NCBI RefSeq assembly: GCF_050436995.1 | Contig: NC_134771.1 | Coordinates: forward strand, 2,335,501 to 2,399,500 | Direction of reading: 5' to 3' | DNA length: 64,000 bases | DNA from: Anticarsia gemmatalis | Lineage: Eukaryota > Arthropoda > Insecta > Lepidoptera > Erebidae | Part shown: piece after piece, positions 19,824 to 31,397 of the stretch | Layout: the number at the start of each line of letters is the position of its first letter | How positions within the stretch are numbered: position 1 is the stretch's first letter | Program-made: the position numbers and the translations under genes | The notes under the pieces: model-generated | Databases searched by the model: none | Seen by the model: the letters and a program-made list of their open reading frames with translations, nothing else | What the model was told of the DNA's origin: nothing

Positions 19824-21696
19824 CCAAACCATTTTACCCGTAATTACCTAGAATTTTGACCATTTTGGTGACTGGGTTTAAAGATAGTGCATATAACCTA
19901 CAATACAAACACTCTTTTGGTTACAATTGACGGCTTAATCGTTTAGTCGATTTAGATGTTTTCTGGTTACAAAATAAATCCACGCGGTAGACTTTTTTTT
20001 TTGGGCTGGGCCAAGTAAGTAGATAAAAAGTTAAAAAAATATTAATATACTAAGACTTATGACACTACTTAAGACTTATGACACAAACTAGTGCATTAAA
20101 AAATAGTCGCATTCACTACTACAGGGGCGAAACCGAAATAAATAGAAAACAAAATTAAACGCTTTTTGAAAGGTTTGTACGTGATGATTCTACTCTTTTT
20201 ATTGTGTCTACCAATGATCGTTATTATTTAGTTTTTGTGCCTATATTGTTATGTAAGACCATTCACAGTTCGAGTTGAGTAGACGCCAAATAAGTTTATG
20301 TGTCTGAACACAGCTACAAGACGGTGCGAAGAAGGTGAAATATAAACTATATGACTTAACAACGGCAGTAGATTTGCGTTCCGTCACACACAAATATATT
20401 TGGCGCGGGAATTATGTTCAAATTACTTCAGAATAATTGGTATAAAGCCTTTGCCTTTTTCTAGATATCTACGTAAGTCCTTAACAACAACTCATCAGCA
20501 AAATATTTGACGAAAATCGTACATTTCTTTAGGATTACTCACTTTACAACAATGGTCTGCAAAATAAGCGCCGGAATGTCGAGCAGATCAATGTAATATC
20601 GATACTTGCATGAATCCTTGTATATTATTGGACAATTCTCAGAGTCATAAGGCTCTACCCCCTTTCCGAGCTAGTGGTAGATTCAGTCATTGTAACGACT
20701 AGCATAAGCATAATTGACCTGAATGATTTCATTTTGATTTCCAATTTTTGTACGGTCAATTCAAAAATTTCTTTACACAAAGCGTTTTTGTTAAAGTCCT
20801 CCTTCTTTATATTTTCTGACACCCACGGCTACAAATCGCGAGTACAGACTTACTAGACATTTTCGTTTTTTAGGTCAAGTCAAGTTTAGATAATATATTT
20901 TTAAGTTGGTATGTCACAAATATATCCAAAATTGCGTAACATTGCGCAATACATTTATATAATTATTGTCATCTCAATTCTTAGCGATCGGACCGTGTAA
21001 TCAAATACTTCAAACATAAAAATTGCGCCGAGTCTGTTTTTGTACAAGTATTTTGTTTTAGCCTAAAAAAAATAGTATTTAAAACCATAAAAAATGTGTT
21101 CAAGCATATTTAACCACTTTTAGTGATTTGATTGAATTTGAAATTGTCATAGTATAGAGACACATTCGTATGACCTTACTTCTGATTTCTTACCTTTTAC
21201 CTGACTGTCCAAAAATAATTATAAATTCTTACATTTTCTAGATTATGAGTAATAAAATACTTAAAAATTGTTCTCTTATCTAAATCTCTAATCTAATCTC
21301 ATTCAAAACTATCTACAAAACGCTGTTATTAAATATTTTCTATAGCAATCACATTAAACACAATTCAAGAACTGTAGATCTTAAATCGTAAAAGGTACAA
21401 GCATCAGCTAACAAAGCTTCGGAATGGTCGTTGGGAACAGCCTGCAAAATTAGTTTTTGTTAAACATTCCTTAACAAGGAGAACGATATTCTTTTACTCT
21501 TTGCCAATGCTATTTTATTTCGAACTTGGTCTGATTTCGCGTCAGTTGCCAAGTAGAATTCGAGTATTGAAGTAATCAATTTTGAGTTCGAAAATGGCTT
21601 TTTGAGTTATCAAGTACAATAAGTATTAAACAGCCTACTTCCTTCAAATTGTATTTTGAGTATTAGTAATATCATGAACGCGAAAGTTTGTAACAA
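19824..21696. other. Long stretch with no gene or clear repeat
   Basis: Nearly 1.9 kb with no recognised family except a short echo at 20640-20710 (ccctttccgagctagtggta) of the LINE tail at 44838-45005. 'aagacttatgacac' is repeated at 20051 and 20069. The 60- and 67-codon frames here look like chance. Confidence 0.4.
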
Positions 21697-21888
21697 TCTA
21701 ATATATAAAATTCTCGCGTCACAGTTTTCGTTGCCATACACCTCCGAAACGGCTTGACCGATTTTGATGATTTTTTTTGTGCTTATCCGGTATCTATGAG
21801 AATCGGCCAACATCTATTTTTCATACTCCTAAGTGACACTTTTTTTTATTTATTTATACGGCAAAACAACGTTTGCCGGGTCAGCTAG
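21697..21888 (+). mobile_element. Second non-autonomous Helitron family
   Basis: It begins TCTAATATATAAAATTCTCG after an A and ends GCCGGGTCAGCTAG before a T, so it has Helitron-type ends. The interior (cgaaacggcttgaccgattt, gagaatcggcca) differs from Lep1. A decayed reverse copy is at 31398-31566. Confidence 0.8.
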
Positions 21889-21984
21889 TACAAGTATATT
21901 TGTTACTCTTTCTTTTCTTGTTTAATGGATGTTGACGAAATTTAGCGTAGTGATACATGAACAGTGACGTGGTCTGATATACTA

Positions 21985-22070
21985 CTATCACGCCTTTTTC
22001 CCATAAGGGTAGGCAGAAACTAAAGAACGCCACTGTGTATGATTCGTAACTATCCGTCACTTGTTTAGAA
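21985..22070 (+). repeat. tail-F fragment
   Basis: It contains 'cacgcctttttcccataagg' then 'gtaggcagaaactaaagaac'. Confidence 0.65.
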
Positions 22071-22385
22071 TTACTATAGAAAATAAGAGAAATTGTTACT
22101 AAAATTAAACGTTACCTATAGTTTTATATATATATATACTGTCTAATAAAACTATCATTACCAAATCAATATAATTTCGAGATACGTAACAAACGTTATA
22201 TGGAGTGACAAAACATATATTTTGGCATTCAACATAGTTCTACAATGATCAAACTGTACAAATATATCAACATTGTATGTTTATTCATTACAATTAAATA
22301 CACGATTATGATCTGCTGATGCCTAATATTATATCGCTTTGGTTGTACCATAAGAGAAAAAGAGACAGCATTATATTAAAAAAGG

Positions 22386-22560
22386 CTGTTAATGTCCCAC
22401 TGCTGGGCAATGGTCTCCACTCGGAATCAGGCAGGGGTTAGGTCTAAGTCCACCATGCTGGCCAATTGCGGGTTGAGGACTTTGCATACCTTCAAGAACT
22501 GTTCTAAAGAACTCTCAGGTATGCAAGGTTGCATGATGTTTTCCTTCACCGTTGGAAGTT
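22386..22560 (-). repeat. SINE-B, head missing
   Basis: It contains 'aatgtcccactgctgggcaa', 'ccaccatgctggccaattgc' and 'gatgttttccttcaccgttg'. Confidence 0.8.
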
Positions 22561-23205
22561 AGGGTTTTTAAATTAGCCCCTATGCTACTGAAATATAATT
22601 TGGAACACGTGTAACAGCTAGTTTTCTGTAATTTACGGGAATTTTAACTTTTTTTGCGAAAAGACACAAACGAGAACATGGGTATTTTTTGACAAAACAT
22701 AAAATAATGCTGTCCTTTCCACATTTCAAGTGTTAAAAAGGGATATAAAAACCAACAATCTCTCGTTTGCTAGTCTCGTAGAAGCTGATAAGCCATAATA
22801 GTCTATCTGGAAGGTAATAAAATGAGTAAAAAAACCACCTAACTGCGTGTAAGACCTGTATTACTAGATAACTAGTTAAATGCTTCCGTTACTAGTAAAC
22901 TGGACGTTTAAACGAAGGTTTAAACTGTTAATGGCTTTTCTTAAACACTTTACTTTTTTACTTTGCTTTTTTGTTCAGATGCATTTTTTTCCTCGCTTTT
23001 TTTCAGGGTATATATATCTATGTAGTTTAGAGGTTGCAGGGCAATTTTTCAAAGTTATATGTGTTTTTTATTGTATTATCCATTATTTGGACCGTCGCTG
23101 GCTGAGGATTGTTAGATTATTATCACGTGTTCTAACAGAGATGGATGATATCGTGATCAGACCCTGCCCCCGATCTTTAAAACATTTTCTTCGGTATGCT
23201 TAGTC
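22561..23205. other. No gene recognised
   Basis: A 107-codon plus frame at 22880-23203 is rich in Phe and Leu because the DNA is T-rich. I see no domain and leave it uncalled. Confidence 0.4.
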
Positions 23206-23305
23206 CTTAGTCCCTAACCCGCACTTGGTCAGCGTAGTGGACTCCAGGCCTCTCCGATCCTTCATCTAGACACTAGATCCTTGCTGTGCAGTAGGACAGT
23301 AAAGG
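23206..23305 (+). repeat. SINE-B 3' fragment
   Basis: It contains 'ccctaacccgcacttggtca' and 'ccttgctgtgcagtaggaca', diverged. Confidence 0.7.
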
Positions 23306-23365
23306 ATCAAATTTACCGATTTAATTTATGCGTTTGTGGTCAACCAAAAACAGCCCTAAAGGTAT

Positions 23366-23592
23366 ATCATAACTTTTAAACTCTCGCGTTGCATGTTTAA
23401 TGTATAATAGAATACGGGAATTAACGCGAACACGCATTTTACCTTAAAATGCCTAACGTTTCGGCGCAGGTTGCACTCGCCGTGGTCCCAGGCAGACTCA
23501 CTAGTCTAGTCTGCCTGGGACCACGGCGAGTGCAACCTGCGCCGAAACGTTAGGCATTTTAAGGTAAAATGCGTGTTCGCGTTAATTCCCGT
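23366..23592. mobile_element. Palindromic retroelement copy with 14-bp target duplication
   Basis: Arms of about 95 bases are perfectly or nearly perfectly complementary, from 'cgggaattaacgcgaacacg' through 'cgtttcggcgcaggttgcac' to the centre 'gactcactagtctagtc', then back. The left arm extends further (aacttttaaactctcgcg). It is flanked by AGCCCTAAAGGTAT at 23352-23365 and 23593-23606. Confidence 0.85.
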
Positions 23593-23606
23593 AGCCCTAA
23601 AGGTAT

Positions 23607-24149
23607 TTGTCTTAACTTAGAATGACAACAAACCGTTTTTTTTGAGTTGATTCAAGTATAAAACTTGATCATAGTAGGGTACTAGGTTCATTCAAAATGC
23701 GTCTAAATATTTTAGAAATTCAAATGATTTCAGACTGAAACATTACATTAGGCACTCACTTAATCACAACGAAATACGAAATTATGACGTCAAAATATCG
23801 TATTTCTATACTAAAATGAATGTGACATTTCATAAAGAGTAACTAATTTTACTGGTTCAACTACCCTATTATATTTTAAACGTTTTTAATTGGGTACAAG
23901 AAATAGACCTTTAAGTTTGCACTAGTTAGTCGTTAATGTTCCTTGTCTTTATTTTTTAAATAGACCTGTTTTAGCCACTTTCTCTAAGTATTTACGAGAA
24001 AGACAGTCGTAAACCGTACGTGAATTTATTATTATGGCTATACTGAATGTTTTCTCCGGCCATTCCGATTGGGTTACATTTGTTAACTAACTAGAGTTTA
24101 AATAAAGGTTTTATACGTTTTCTGAATCATTGAAAAATATTTGCTTTTC
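23607..24149. other. No gene or repeat recognised
   Basis: AT-rich unique-looking DNA. Confidence 0.4.
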
Positions 24150-24222
24150 CTGGACTCAAGGCCTAACTCCTCTCTCGTTTGGGAGGAGAGCATTTTCTAG
24201 CCGTGGGACAATAATGGGTTGG
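24150..24222 (+). repeat. SINE-B 3' fragment
   Basis: It contains 'ctggactcaaggcctaactc' and 'ccgtgggacaataatgggtt'. Confidence 0.7.
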
Positions 24223-24399
24223 AAAAACTTTGTTTGAAAATTAAATAAGGCCTCTCTTTAATGTTTAAAGTAAGATAGAGTTAAAGTCTAAGGTTATAAT
24301 TTTGACAGTATTGACAGATTCCTAATACAAAATAAGTGTCCTAATAATTTCCTATTTCCAAGCGACTATAAAGAACCTTCTAAAAGAAATTGAAAATAC

Positions 24400-24560
24400 A
24401 GCGCTTTGGTACACCCGGGAATCAAACCCTGGATCCTTATCATCACCATTCACCATCACACAAAGATATGAAACAGTATCAATTATTTGAACCCAATTAT
24501 CACTTTGTTTGACACGAGAATCGAACTGCAATAATGCAGTAGCAATCCTATAAACATAAA
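24400..24560 (-). repeat. tRNA-like SINE head remnants
   Basis: 'ggtacacccgggaatcaaac' and 'gacacgagaatcgaactgc' are two minus-strand B-box-like sequences about 95 bases apart, probably SINE-C heads. The rest is unrecognisable. Confidence 0.45.
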
Positions 24561-24713
24561 ATATTGTACAAATAGTGTAAATGTATAAAATCATGGCGAT
24601 CGCATCGATCTTTACATGTCTCTATACAGTATCGGGGACAAGGCCTCATACGTTTTCCAAATACCGAACACTGTGTAACTATTGTACTGTGTATATGTAT
24701 GTCATCTTAGAAG

Positions 24714-25045
24714 CCCTCATAGCCAGTTGTGGTTAAGCAACCGTAGGCGCGGTCATTCTATAGATGGGTGACATACCCCCCCCGGTTTCTGAGGTACATT
24801 TAACGGTAGTTTATCTATTCAATAGCGTTAAACTTCGTATAAAAAAACGCTATTGAATAGATAAACTACCGCTAAATGTACTCAGAAACCGGGGGATAGT
24901 GGTATTTGAACTGAACGTCTCCGTGCTTCAGAGGGCACGTAAAAGTCGGTCCCGGTTGTTTTTAAGATAACAGTCGTTAAGCCATGTCAAAGGTATTTCG
25001 GGCGGCTTGAACAACTTTGACACTAGGTTGACCACTAACCATACG
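24714..25045 (+). repeat. 5S-1 SINE split by a MITE
   Basis: The 5' part (gttaagcaaccgtaggcgcg, tagatgggtgac) ends at 24772. The 3' part resumes at 24896 (atagtggtatttgaactgaa) and continues to 'ccactaaccatacgata'. The segment between cagttgtg and gttaag is deleted relative to 41667-41922. Confidence 0.85.
24776..24895. mobile_element. Palindromic MITE nested in a 5S SINE
   Basis: Arms of about 50 bases (CCCCCGGTTTCTGAGG inwards to 'tattcaatagcgtt') are complementary around a short loop, and ATA occurs on both edges (24773-24775 and 24896-24898). The copy is 120 bases long and non-coding. The target may be ATA or TA; I do not assign a superfamily. Confidence 0.85.
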
Positions 25046-25429
25046 ATAGATAGATAGACATCTTAGAGACAGTGTCGCTGTGTGTCGATGTTCAAGTAGC
25101 GTGTAGGGCAAATCGGTCTTTTGAGTGTCAAACCGGTTTTAGTTAATCGTTTGATTAAGACGTTTTGTTAGACATTTTTTTGTTTTAAAATGTATTGACG
25201 CATTTTTAATTATTTTGGAAAAGAATTCAGAGTTTTTTGTAGTTTTGGTGAGATGCTAAAGAAACTCTTCGATGTGAAATCACAAAAACATACATAATAT
25301 AACGCCTGAATACATAAAATACGCCTACGTTTCGCCATTAACAATGTCAGTCCCATGTAAAACTTATAAATATTAGATAAGGTAAATCTAAAAAAACATG
25401 ACAAATCTTAACCAATGAGTTACAAGAAC
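25046..25429. other. No gene recognised
   Basis: The 64-codon minus frame at 25210-25404 has no domain. Confidence 0.4.
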
Positions 25430-27217
25430 ACTTTTACAATATGAAACAATAAACAAAATGATCGGTTATTGACGAAAAAACATTAGCCGAGAGACCGATA
25501 AAAATCTTGCAAACCATAACCACTGATGAATCAGCATTTAAATGGTAACCCGGACAATTTATGTACGACATTGTTAATTACATTCACTCAAGTTGGAAAC
25601 TGGCGCTTTCCGTCGGTCGCATAATAATCGGCTGAGAGCACCTCGAGGCAGTCGGTAAAAAAAAAACAACGATGACCCGTCTTGTCTGAGGAATGCAACG
25701 CGACAAATTCAAGATGAGCGTTGAATAGTCTGAGTCGAGATCGCGGTAACGCAATTTCACATATTCGGGTAATAACGATAGTAACTCCAAAGTACATGGG
25801 TATGTCTAGCTAATATGCCGGAGAGGCCGTTTACAAGGCGCGGTCGTGAACGAATGCAATTATTTCATGCTCGATGTGCTTGTATCCGCCATTACGGTGG
25901 ACGCGTTCGAATTTTTGAATATTATATTCGAATTCAAACTTTTTTTTTACTCGGATTGCGTTCCATTCCTCTTTGAGCAAAATGTTACGTTACAATATGC
26001 ATTTTGTTATCAAAATGATTCAACACTTTATCTTCAATTGTTTATATTAGATAATAACATTATACATTATTAAACTTACATAAATATGTAAGTATTACAA
26101 AATAATCTTTGTAAAATGCTATTATGAATGAAAGATAATGTTATTGACCTTGTTAAACTATTATCAGTCATAATAACAATAATTTTAACCACCTCGTTTC
26201 ACGCAAGCACTGGTGACATGTTTTATGTGTAATTTAACTTAAAAAAAAATAACATGACAATCAATGTTTCGCTTAGATACAAAACATTTTGTTTTTCACG
26301 ATGGTTAAGATTTTTACAAGTAGTTCTGTATTGGTGGTAAATTAACTCAAGTAGGTATTAATTAAGTGTTGTAGATAAGAATCGGCAAATTGTACGTTTG
26401 CACTTAATACGTAAGTAGGTAATTATATTCAAAGGAATACATAATGAGCTCGCAAACAGTTATCCGATGAAACGTACTATTTTTAGACTGATTAGACACA
26501 ACTGTTGCATTTATAAATTAAAAACATAGCTAATCCGACATTTTTGTAAGTAAAAACAAGTAAAATATGAATATTAAAATATGCTATTGTGTAACCAAGT
26601 AGGTTTATGTAAAGGTGACTTTGTTTGTACGTATTACTACATAAATATGAGAGTTGGATGACCTAACACGTACCTTAGCAAATCTTATCTTGCAAAGCAC
26701 TTCAATATATCAGCATTTGAACGTATACTTTTTATTACTAGCTAATAAATGTTCACTTTATCTACCTATACGGTTAACTAGGAAACAAAAACTGAACTAA
26801 TATAAAACGTTGCACTCGCGATTAACCAATGCATTACTTAATATTGCACACCTGGCAACACCATTAGAAAAGCAAACTTTACAACTTTACACAATGAAAA
26901 TAATAATAAATATCAACAAAACAATGTACCTTATATCCTGATCACCTTGTTTCACCGATAATTCGTACAGAAATATATAAAACTTTCGCATTAGCCGCTC
27001 ACGGGCGACACGACACCGCTTCATAAAATAACAGTTGCAAATCGTTTATACTTCGGCGTAACACGATGTTAAGAACGCGAGGGACACGGCTAGCCACCAC
27101 TAAAATTATTGATTTACAAAACAACAAAAGATATAAAACAGGCCGGGTGCACACCCCCGCGCCGACCGAATCGATCAGAATGATAATTGTCGCGCACAAA
27201 GACTACTGACTACTCAC
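25430..27217. other. Repeat-poor unique DNA
   Basis: I see no SINE, Helitron or LINE fragment here, unlike the flanks. 25590-25920 is moderately GC-rich (gtcgagatcgcggtaacgc, acggtggacgcgttcgaa) and could be exon or enhancer. On the minus strand, 'gctaag|gtacgtg' near 26670 resembles a splice donor. Evidence for any specific exon is weak. Confidence 0.4.
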
Positions 27218-27560
27218 CTAGACATTCGGAATGCACACACACACATAAAACAACAACACACAATTTATGTCAACAATGTTTCAGATCACAACGTCCTGTA
27301 CACTAATTAGAAGTATTACGACACTTATTTATATTGTTTTTATTGTATTTAACTGTTAATTAGTGCGAATTAAAACCGATTTGTGTTCGGAGACGCGAGC
27401 AATTCGACGATCGCAGGCAAGATGGCTCGCGCGTATGCCGCGCGGCCCGCGCCCCCCGCGCGCCGCGCGTACGTGCAATGAAAGATAGGTGGCCGGTACA
27501 CGCGGCGCGAGCAGAACGGACGCCGGTCCCGAGATATATCTCAAGCTTTACCTGTGCTGC
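27218..27560 (-). promoter_or_regulatory. GC-rich island; candidate leftward promoter and first exon
   Basis: 27400-27540 is strongly GC- and CpG-rich (gcgcgcgtacgcgc-type strings) inside AT-rich DNA. On the minus strand it runs into a region ending CTAG|GTGAGTA, with the exon's last base at 27218, a strong splice donor. A YY1/Pho-like 'agatggctcgc' lies at about 27420. A second donor-like site (cacag|gtaaag) lies near 27552. I infer a non-coding first exon, but no transcript evidence is available. Confidence 0.45.
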
Positions 27561-27959
27561 GCGATAGCGTTGCTTTAAAATGAATTGAAATGCTATTTAT
27601 CGATATTTTATTTAAGGATAAACTATTACATAAATATGTTTTGCTATTGAATTGAATTTTAATGAAGTGAGTACTAACTTGTATAACTTAAAATAGGTCA
27701 CAAATTCTAAACGTCTAGTTCAGTATATTTTAACATTTTGACTTATGCTTATAATGTACCGAATAATAAAAATGACCTGAAAGTTAAATTTGATTACTAA
27801 GCAATCGTTTAAAATTAACTTAATTTGCTTTAACAAGGTTAAACATAGAGTTTAAATATTTGACTTAATTAATAAAAACATCGTCTACCAACTCATTTCT
27901 AAGTTCACAACAACAAAAATTCAAAAACTACAATAAAATCTCACTATTTCATCCAAAAC

Positions 27960-28330
27960 TCAACCTAAACGCTCGCGACATTGATTTACGAGCAAAATAT
28001 CTTCGGACGTATCTCGGGACGGCGCGTACCATGCGGACCGGCCGCAGTTCTTTCCCTTCACACCGCTTTGCCCGTGCGGAGTCCCCCTCCCTCCGCACGC
28101 CCGCCCTGTCCTCTGCCTACCGACCTCTTATATACTGCTCTCTTTACAACAGAAAAAAACACCAATTTCCCAAATTCCCGAAGCGGACCGCTCTCTCGCT
28201 CGCGGCAGACCTAAGATGGCCGACGGCTTCCATTTTGATCGCAGATTACTATGGCGCGTCCCCGTGCGCTCAAAGCCTAACCGTTGTAGCGTCCTGTAGT
28301 TAAAACTCGCTTTATACACTTATGGCACAT
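27960..28330 (-). promoter_or_regulatory. GC-rich island with minus-strand TATA box
   Basis: This is a GC-rich block with a minus-strand TATATAAGAGG at 28124-28134, followed downstream on that strand by a purine-rich leader. It also holds 'aagatggccgac' near 28213, a YY1/Pho-type core. The string tatctcgggac here (near 28011) recurs in opposite orientation in the island at 27.5 kb. Overlapping open frames of 63-90 codons on both strands are expected by chance in GC-rich DNA, and I do not call them. Confidence 0.45.
28127..28134 (-). promoter_or_regulatory. TATA box (tatataag)
   Basis: A match to the core TATA consensus on the minus strand, within a GC-rich island. If used, transcription would start about 25-30 bases to its left. 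Confidence 0.4.
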
Positions 28331-28669
28331 GGTTTTAGGCTATTTTTTTGCGTACAATGCGACGGTGGCGTCGTATTGTGGTGTTATTGTGTAATAATGT
28401 TGGTCATCCGAATGTTATTGTATTGATTGAATGCGATGAAAGAAAGTCCGTGTGACTAAACGGCGCGTTAAAATGTAGCCGGCCGGTAATAGCAATGGTT
28501 TTGTCTCTTTTCATCCAATTGTTGCTCTTCTACCTGGGTTCTGCGGTGCCTAGCTACGAGTATGAATCCTCTTTGTAGTGAAACAATGAAAAGCAGATAA
28601 GAATAATTAACTATTCAAAAGCAGTTGGTTATTGAGTGCATTGGATATTAGCAGTATTCTACATAATAA

Positions 28670-28785
28670 GTGATAATATGATGTATGGATGTGAATGAAG
28701 CAAGGGAAGTTTGTAAGGATCGTAATTTCGGTAGTGTTCCGTGGTCTATACCTACCTACTATGGGAAAAAGGCGTGATTTTATGT
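28670..28785 (-). repeat. tail-F, long copy
   Basis: It contains 'gaatgaagcaagggaagttt', 'gtaaggatcgtaa' and 'gggaaaaaggcgtgatttta'. This is one of the fuller copies of the family. Confidence 0.75.
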
Positions 28786-30099
28786 GTCGTACTAATAATA
28801 CAAAAGAGCTGTACTTAACTCAAAATATAACTTTTATCAGAATCGATGATAACTTGTTTATAACTAGGTAGGTATTATGTGTACAAAAAAAATATATAAA
28901 GGATATGCAGAATCTAATTTTGTTGTAGACGGCAATAGCTGTTTTTTACCGTGACCATTCTTTCACGAAAAATAGAGAAAAAATTTTAGTACCTAACTAG
29001 TTACTTAATTACTATTAATATTATTTTGAAGTGTTTTTTCATACATAAGGATTTTTAATTTTTTTTATTAACCCATTAATGTCCCAATGCTGGGCAAGGG
29101 TCTCCACCCGTAGTGAAAATTAGATTTAAAAAATAGATAATATCAATTGAAAAAAAATATTTTTCATTATGTTTGTATGTACTACTTATGTAATGTATGC
29201 ATAAATGCATGACATGAATGTATGTATGTGTATTGTATGTATGTATATCCACATATGGTTTAAAACTAACATATGGTTTTAAATATAAAACTATAATAAT
29301 AGTTAGTCTTGTATAGATTCATAGACTAACATGACTCACCGTTTGTCCTAGCCACGCTTGACTGAATTTGAAATTAGAACGCTCTATAATTTGCTGTAAT
29401 CTCATTGGTTGAGCACTGTGACCGGTTATTACGTCATTTTTTATTCGTAATTTGAATTGAGTTAATAAATTATGCAATTTTTTAGGGCTACCTTACCTTG
29501 ATAAAGACAAAAAAGGACTTTGTTTATTTAATTTCAATAATAACAGTAACTAAGTGTGTTAATCACATTGAGTAATTTTTAAGCAAACGTAATATTATTA
29601 TCACGCCTTGTTCCTAAAAGTATAGGCAGAGATTAAGGCCCCTTCCCTGTTAACGTAGAGTTCTACTACAATATTGAACTATCCCTTTTATATAAAGATA
29701 AAAGAAATATGTAAACAAATATAAGGAAATAGCTAAAATAGATTATTATTATGACATATGTATATTCATAAAATATGTAGCAAAAGAAGTTTAATTATGT
29801 TACAAATCGTAAAGATAAGACTCCCGTATTTTCTACTTACCCACAAAGAAATCAAGGCGTGATATTATTGACCATTACTATTGTATAGATACTTTTTTGA
29901 TAAACGTAATGTAGATTTAGCAAAAAAAATCATGTAGAGATCGTAATAAGTGGAGTTTCTATTATCTCTACCTGCTCTCCTGTTGTAATAGGGCGTGATA
30001 TTATTTTGCTCCATTAATATCACTACCGTAATAAAAATAAATGTATTGAAAATCATTTTAAAGACATACAAACAAAAATGTAAAATAAACTAATCATTC
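28786..30099. other. No gene; small repeat scraps
   Basis: 29066-29117 is a SINE-B tip (tcccaatgctgggcaagggt). Tail-F-like scraps lie near 29600, 29850 and 29995 (ggcgtgatattatt). The remainder is AT-rich. Confidence 0.4.
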
Positions 30100-30265
30100 A
30101 AATATTTGTCTCGTATAGGATTCGAACCCAAGACTCCCACACTTCTAACAGATATCACTTCTACCACTACGTCTTAGCGTAACAGTAGTTCTTTGTCGTA
30201 ACATAAAGACCTTACACAACAAAGGATAACAAACCGGGTTCGATTCCCGGAACAATCAAAATTAC
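30100..30265. repeat. Two tRNA-like SINE heads
   Basis: 30110-30185 is a minus-strand head (aggattcgaacccaagactc, accactacgtcttagcg). 30235-30258 is a plus-strand B box (gggttcgattcccgg). Neither can fold as a complete tRNA. Confidence 0.5.
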
Positions 30266-30394
30266 TACTAGCTATTAATTTATTCCTAGAACGTACTAAT
30301 ATTTCTATATTGTATGGATATGATGGTCTATTAAGAAATTCTTAGTAGAGTTAGTAATACTAGGTTTCATAATATTACATTATGAAAATACTAT

Positions 30395-30506
30395 CTTTAG
30401 CCCGCGACTCCGCCCGCGTGAAAACCTTTCCCAGGGTAAAAAGTATGTGTTAATCCAGGTTATAAGCTATCAATGTACCAAATTTCACTAAAATCTATTT
30501 AGTAGC
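30395..30506 (+). repeat. RTE-like LINE 3' fragment
   Basis: It contains 'tagcccgcgactccgcccgc', 'cagggtaaaaagtatgtgtt' and 'accaaatttcactaaaatc', related to 6868-7088. Confidence 0.55.
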
Positions 30507-30605
30507 TTTTTCGTAACCAAAAGAGAAGTAAGGATCGTACCAAGTGGCGTTCTTTGTTCTCTGCCTACCCCTATGGGAGAAAGGCGTTGTGTATAATGTA
30601 GTGTA
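30507..30605 (-). repeat. tail-F copy
   Basis: It contains 'aaggatcgtaccaagtggcg', 'tctctgcctacccctatggg' and 'gaaaggcgt'. Confidence 0.75.
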
Positions 30606-30635
30606 TGTATATATGTGTTAAAATTAATAATACAT

Positions 30636-30925
30636 TTAACCCACGAATGTCCCACTGCTAAGCAAGGGTCTCCTCCCGTAATGAAGGAAGGGCCCGCACT
30701 CGGCCAGCGTGGTGGCCTCAAGGCCTAACCTTGAGTCCACCAAGCTGGCCGCGCTGGCAAGTGCGGGTTGGGGACTTTGCATACATTTAACTGTTCTAAA
30801 GAACTCTCAGGCATGCAAGGTTGCATCGCGATGTTTTCCTTCACCGTTGACACAAGTGATAATTATTTCTAAAACACATATATCTTGGAAAAGTTATTAG
30901 TGTATTGCCTCGGGATCGAACCTGC
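30636..30925 (-). repeat. SINE-B with an internal inversion
   Basis: Overall it is a minus-strand copy: tail 'gtcccactgctaagcaaggg', body 'gatgttttccttcaccgttg', B box 'cgggatcgaacctgcaacc'. Between about 30690 and 30730, a piece reads in the opposite sense (cactcggccagcgtggtggc) before the normal sense returns (gagtccaccaagctggccg). Confidence 0.75.
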
Positions 30926-31397
30926 AACCACTATCACGGTTATCACAGCTATCATTCTATTAAATTAGCTACAAAACAGCTAAATTTCCTCAAAATTCGT
31001 TCAGCAGTTCTTGCTAAATTGAATAACAAACACACATTTATATTATGTCTACGTTAAACGAATATAAAACAAAAGCTCTGTATTGACACAACCTCTTCCT
31101 GTTTCCCCCCGTAGGGGAAAGCGTTATGTTTGTTTACTGAATCAGGGTGAGGGAGGCTTTTAGTGAAATAATATTTAATTAATACTTCACAATTTAATGG
31201 ACAGTCTGACTTAGATGGTGTGTTGGGTAATGTGTTCACCACGATACTGTGGGTCGTAGGTTCGAATAAATATAAAATTTTGTACGAATGTCAGGTAAGT
31301 AAGCCTTGCTAAGTTACTACATATACCTTGTTCGGTAAAGAGACGACTGCAATAATAATATAATTGTTGTTTTATGTTTGTTAATCTATCTATTTAA
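30926..31397. other. No gene recognised
   Basis: A tail-F-like scrap (cccgtaggggaaagcgtta) lies near 31110 and a weak tRNA-like B box (gtaggttcgaataa) near 31257. Confidence 0.4.

Noticed and set aside
22880..23203. 107-codon hydrophobic frame, plus strand
   Set aside because: Phe/Leu richness follows from T-rich DNA; no start context, no family resemblance.
27981..28319. Three overlapping frames of 63-90 codons in the GC-rich island
   Set aside because: GC-rich DNA has few stops; frames exist on both strands and none has a domain or splice sites in register.
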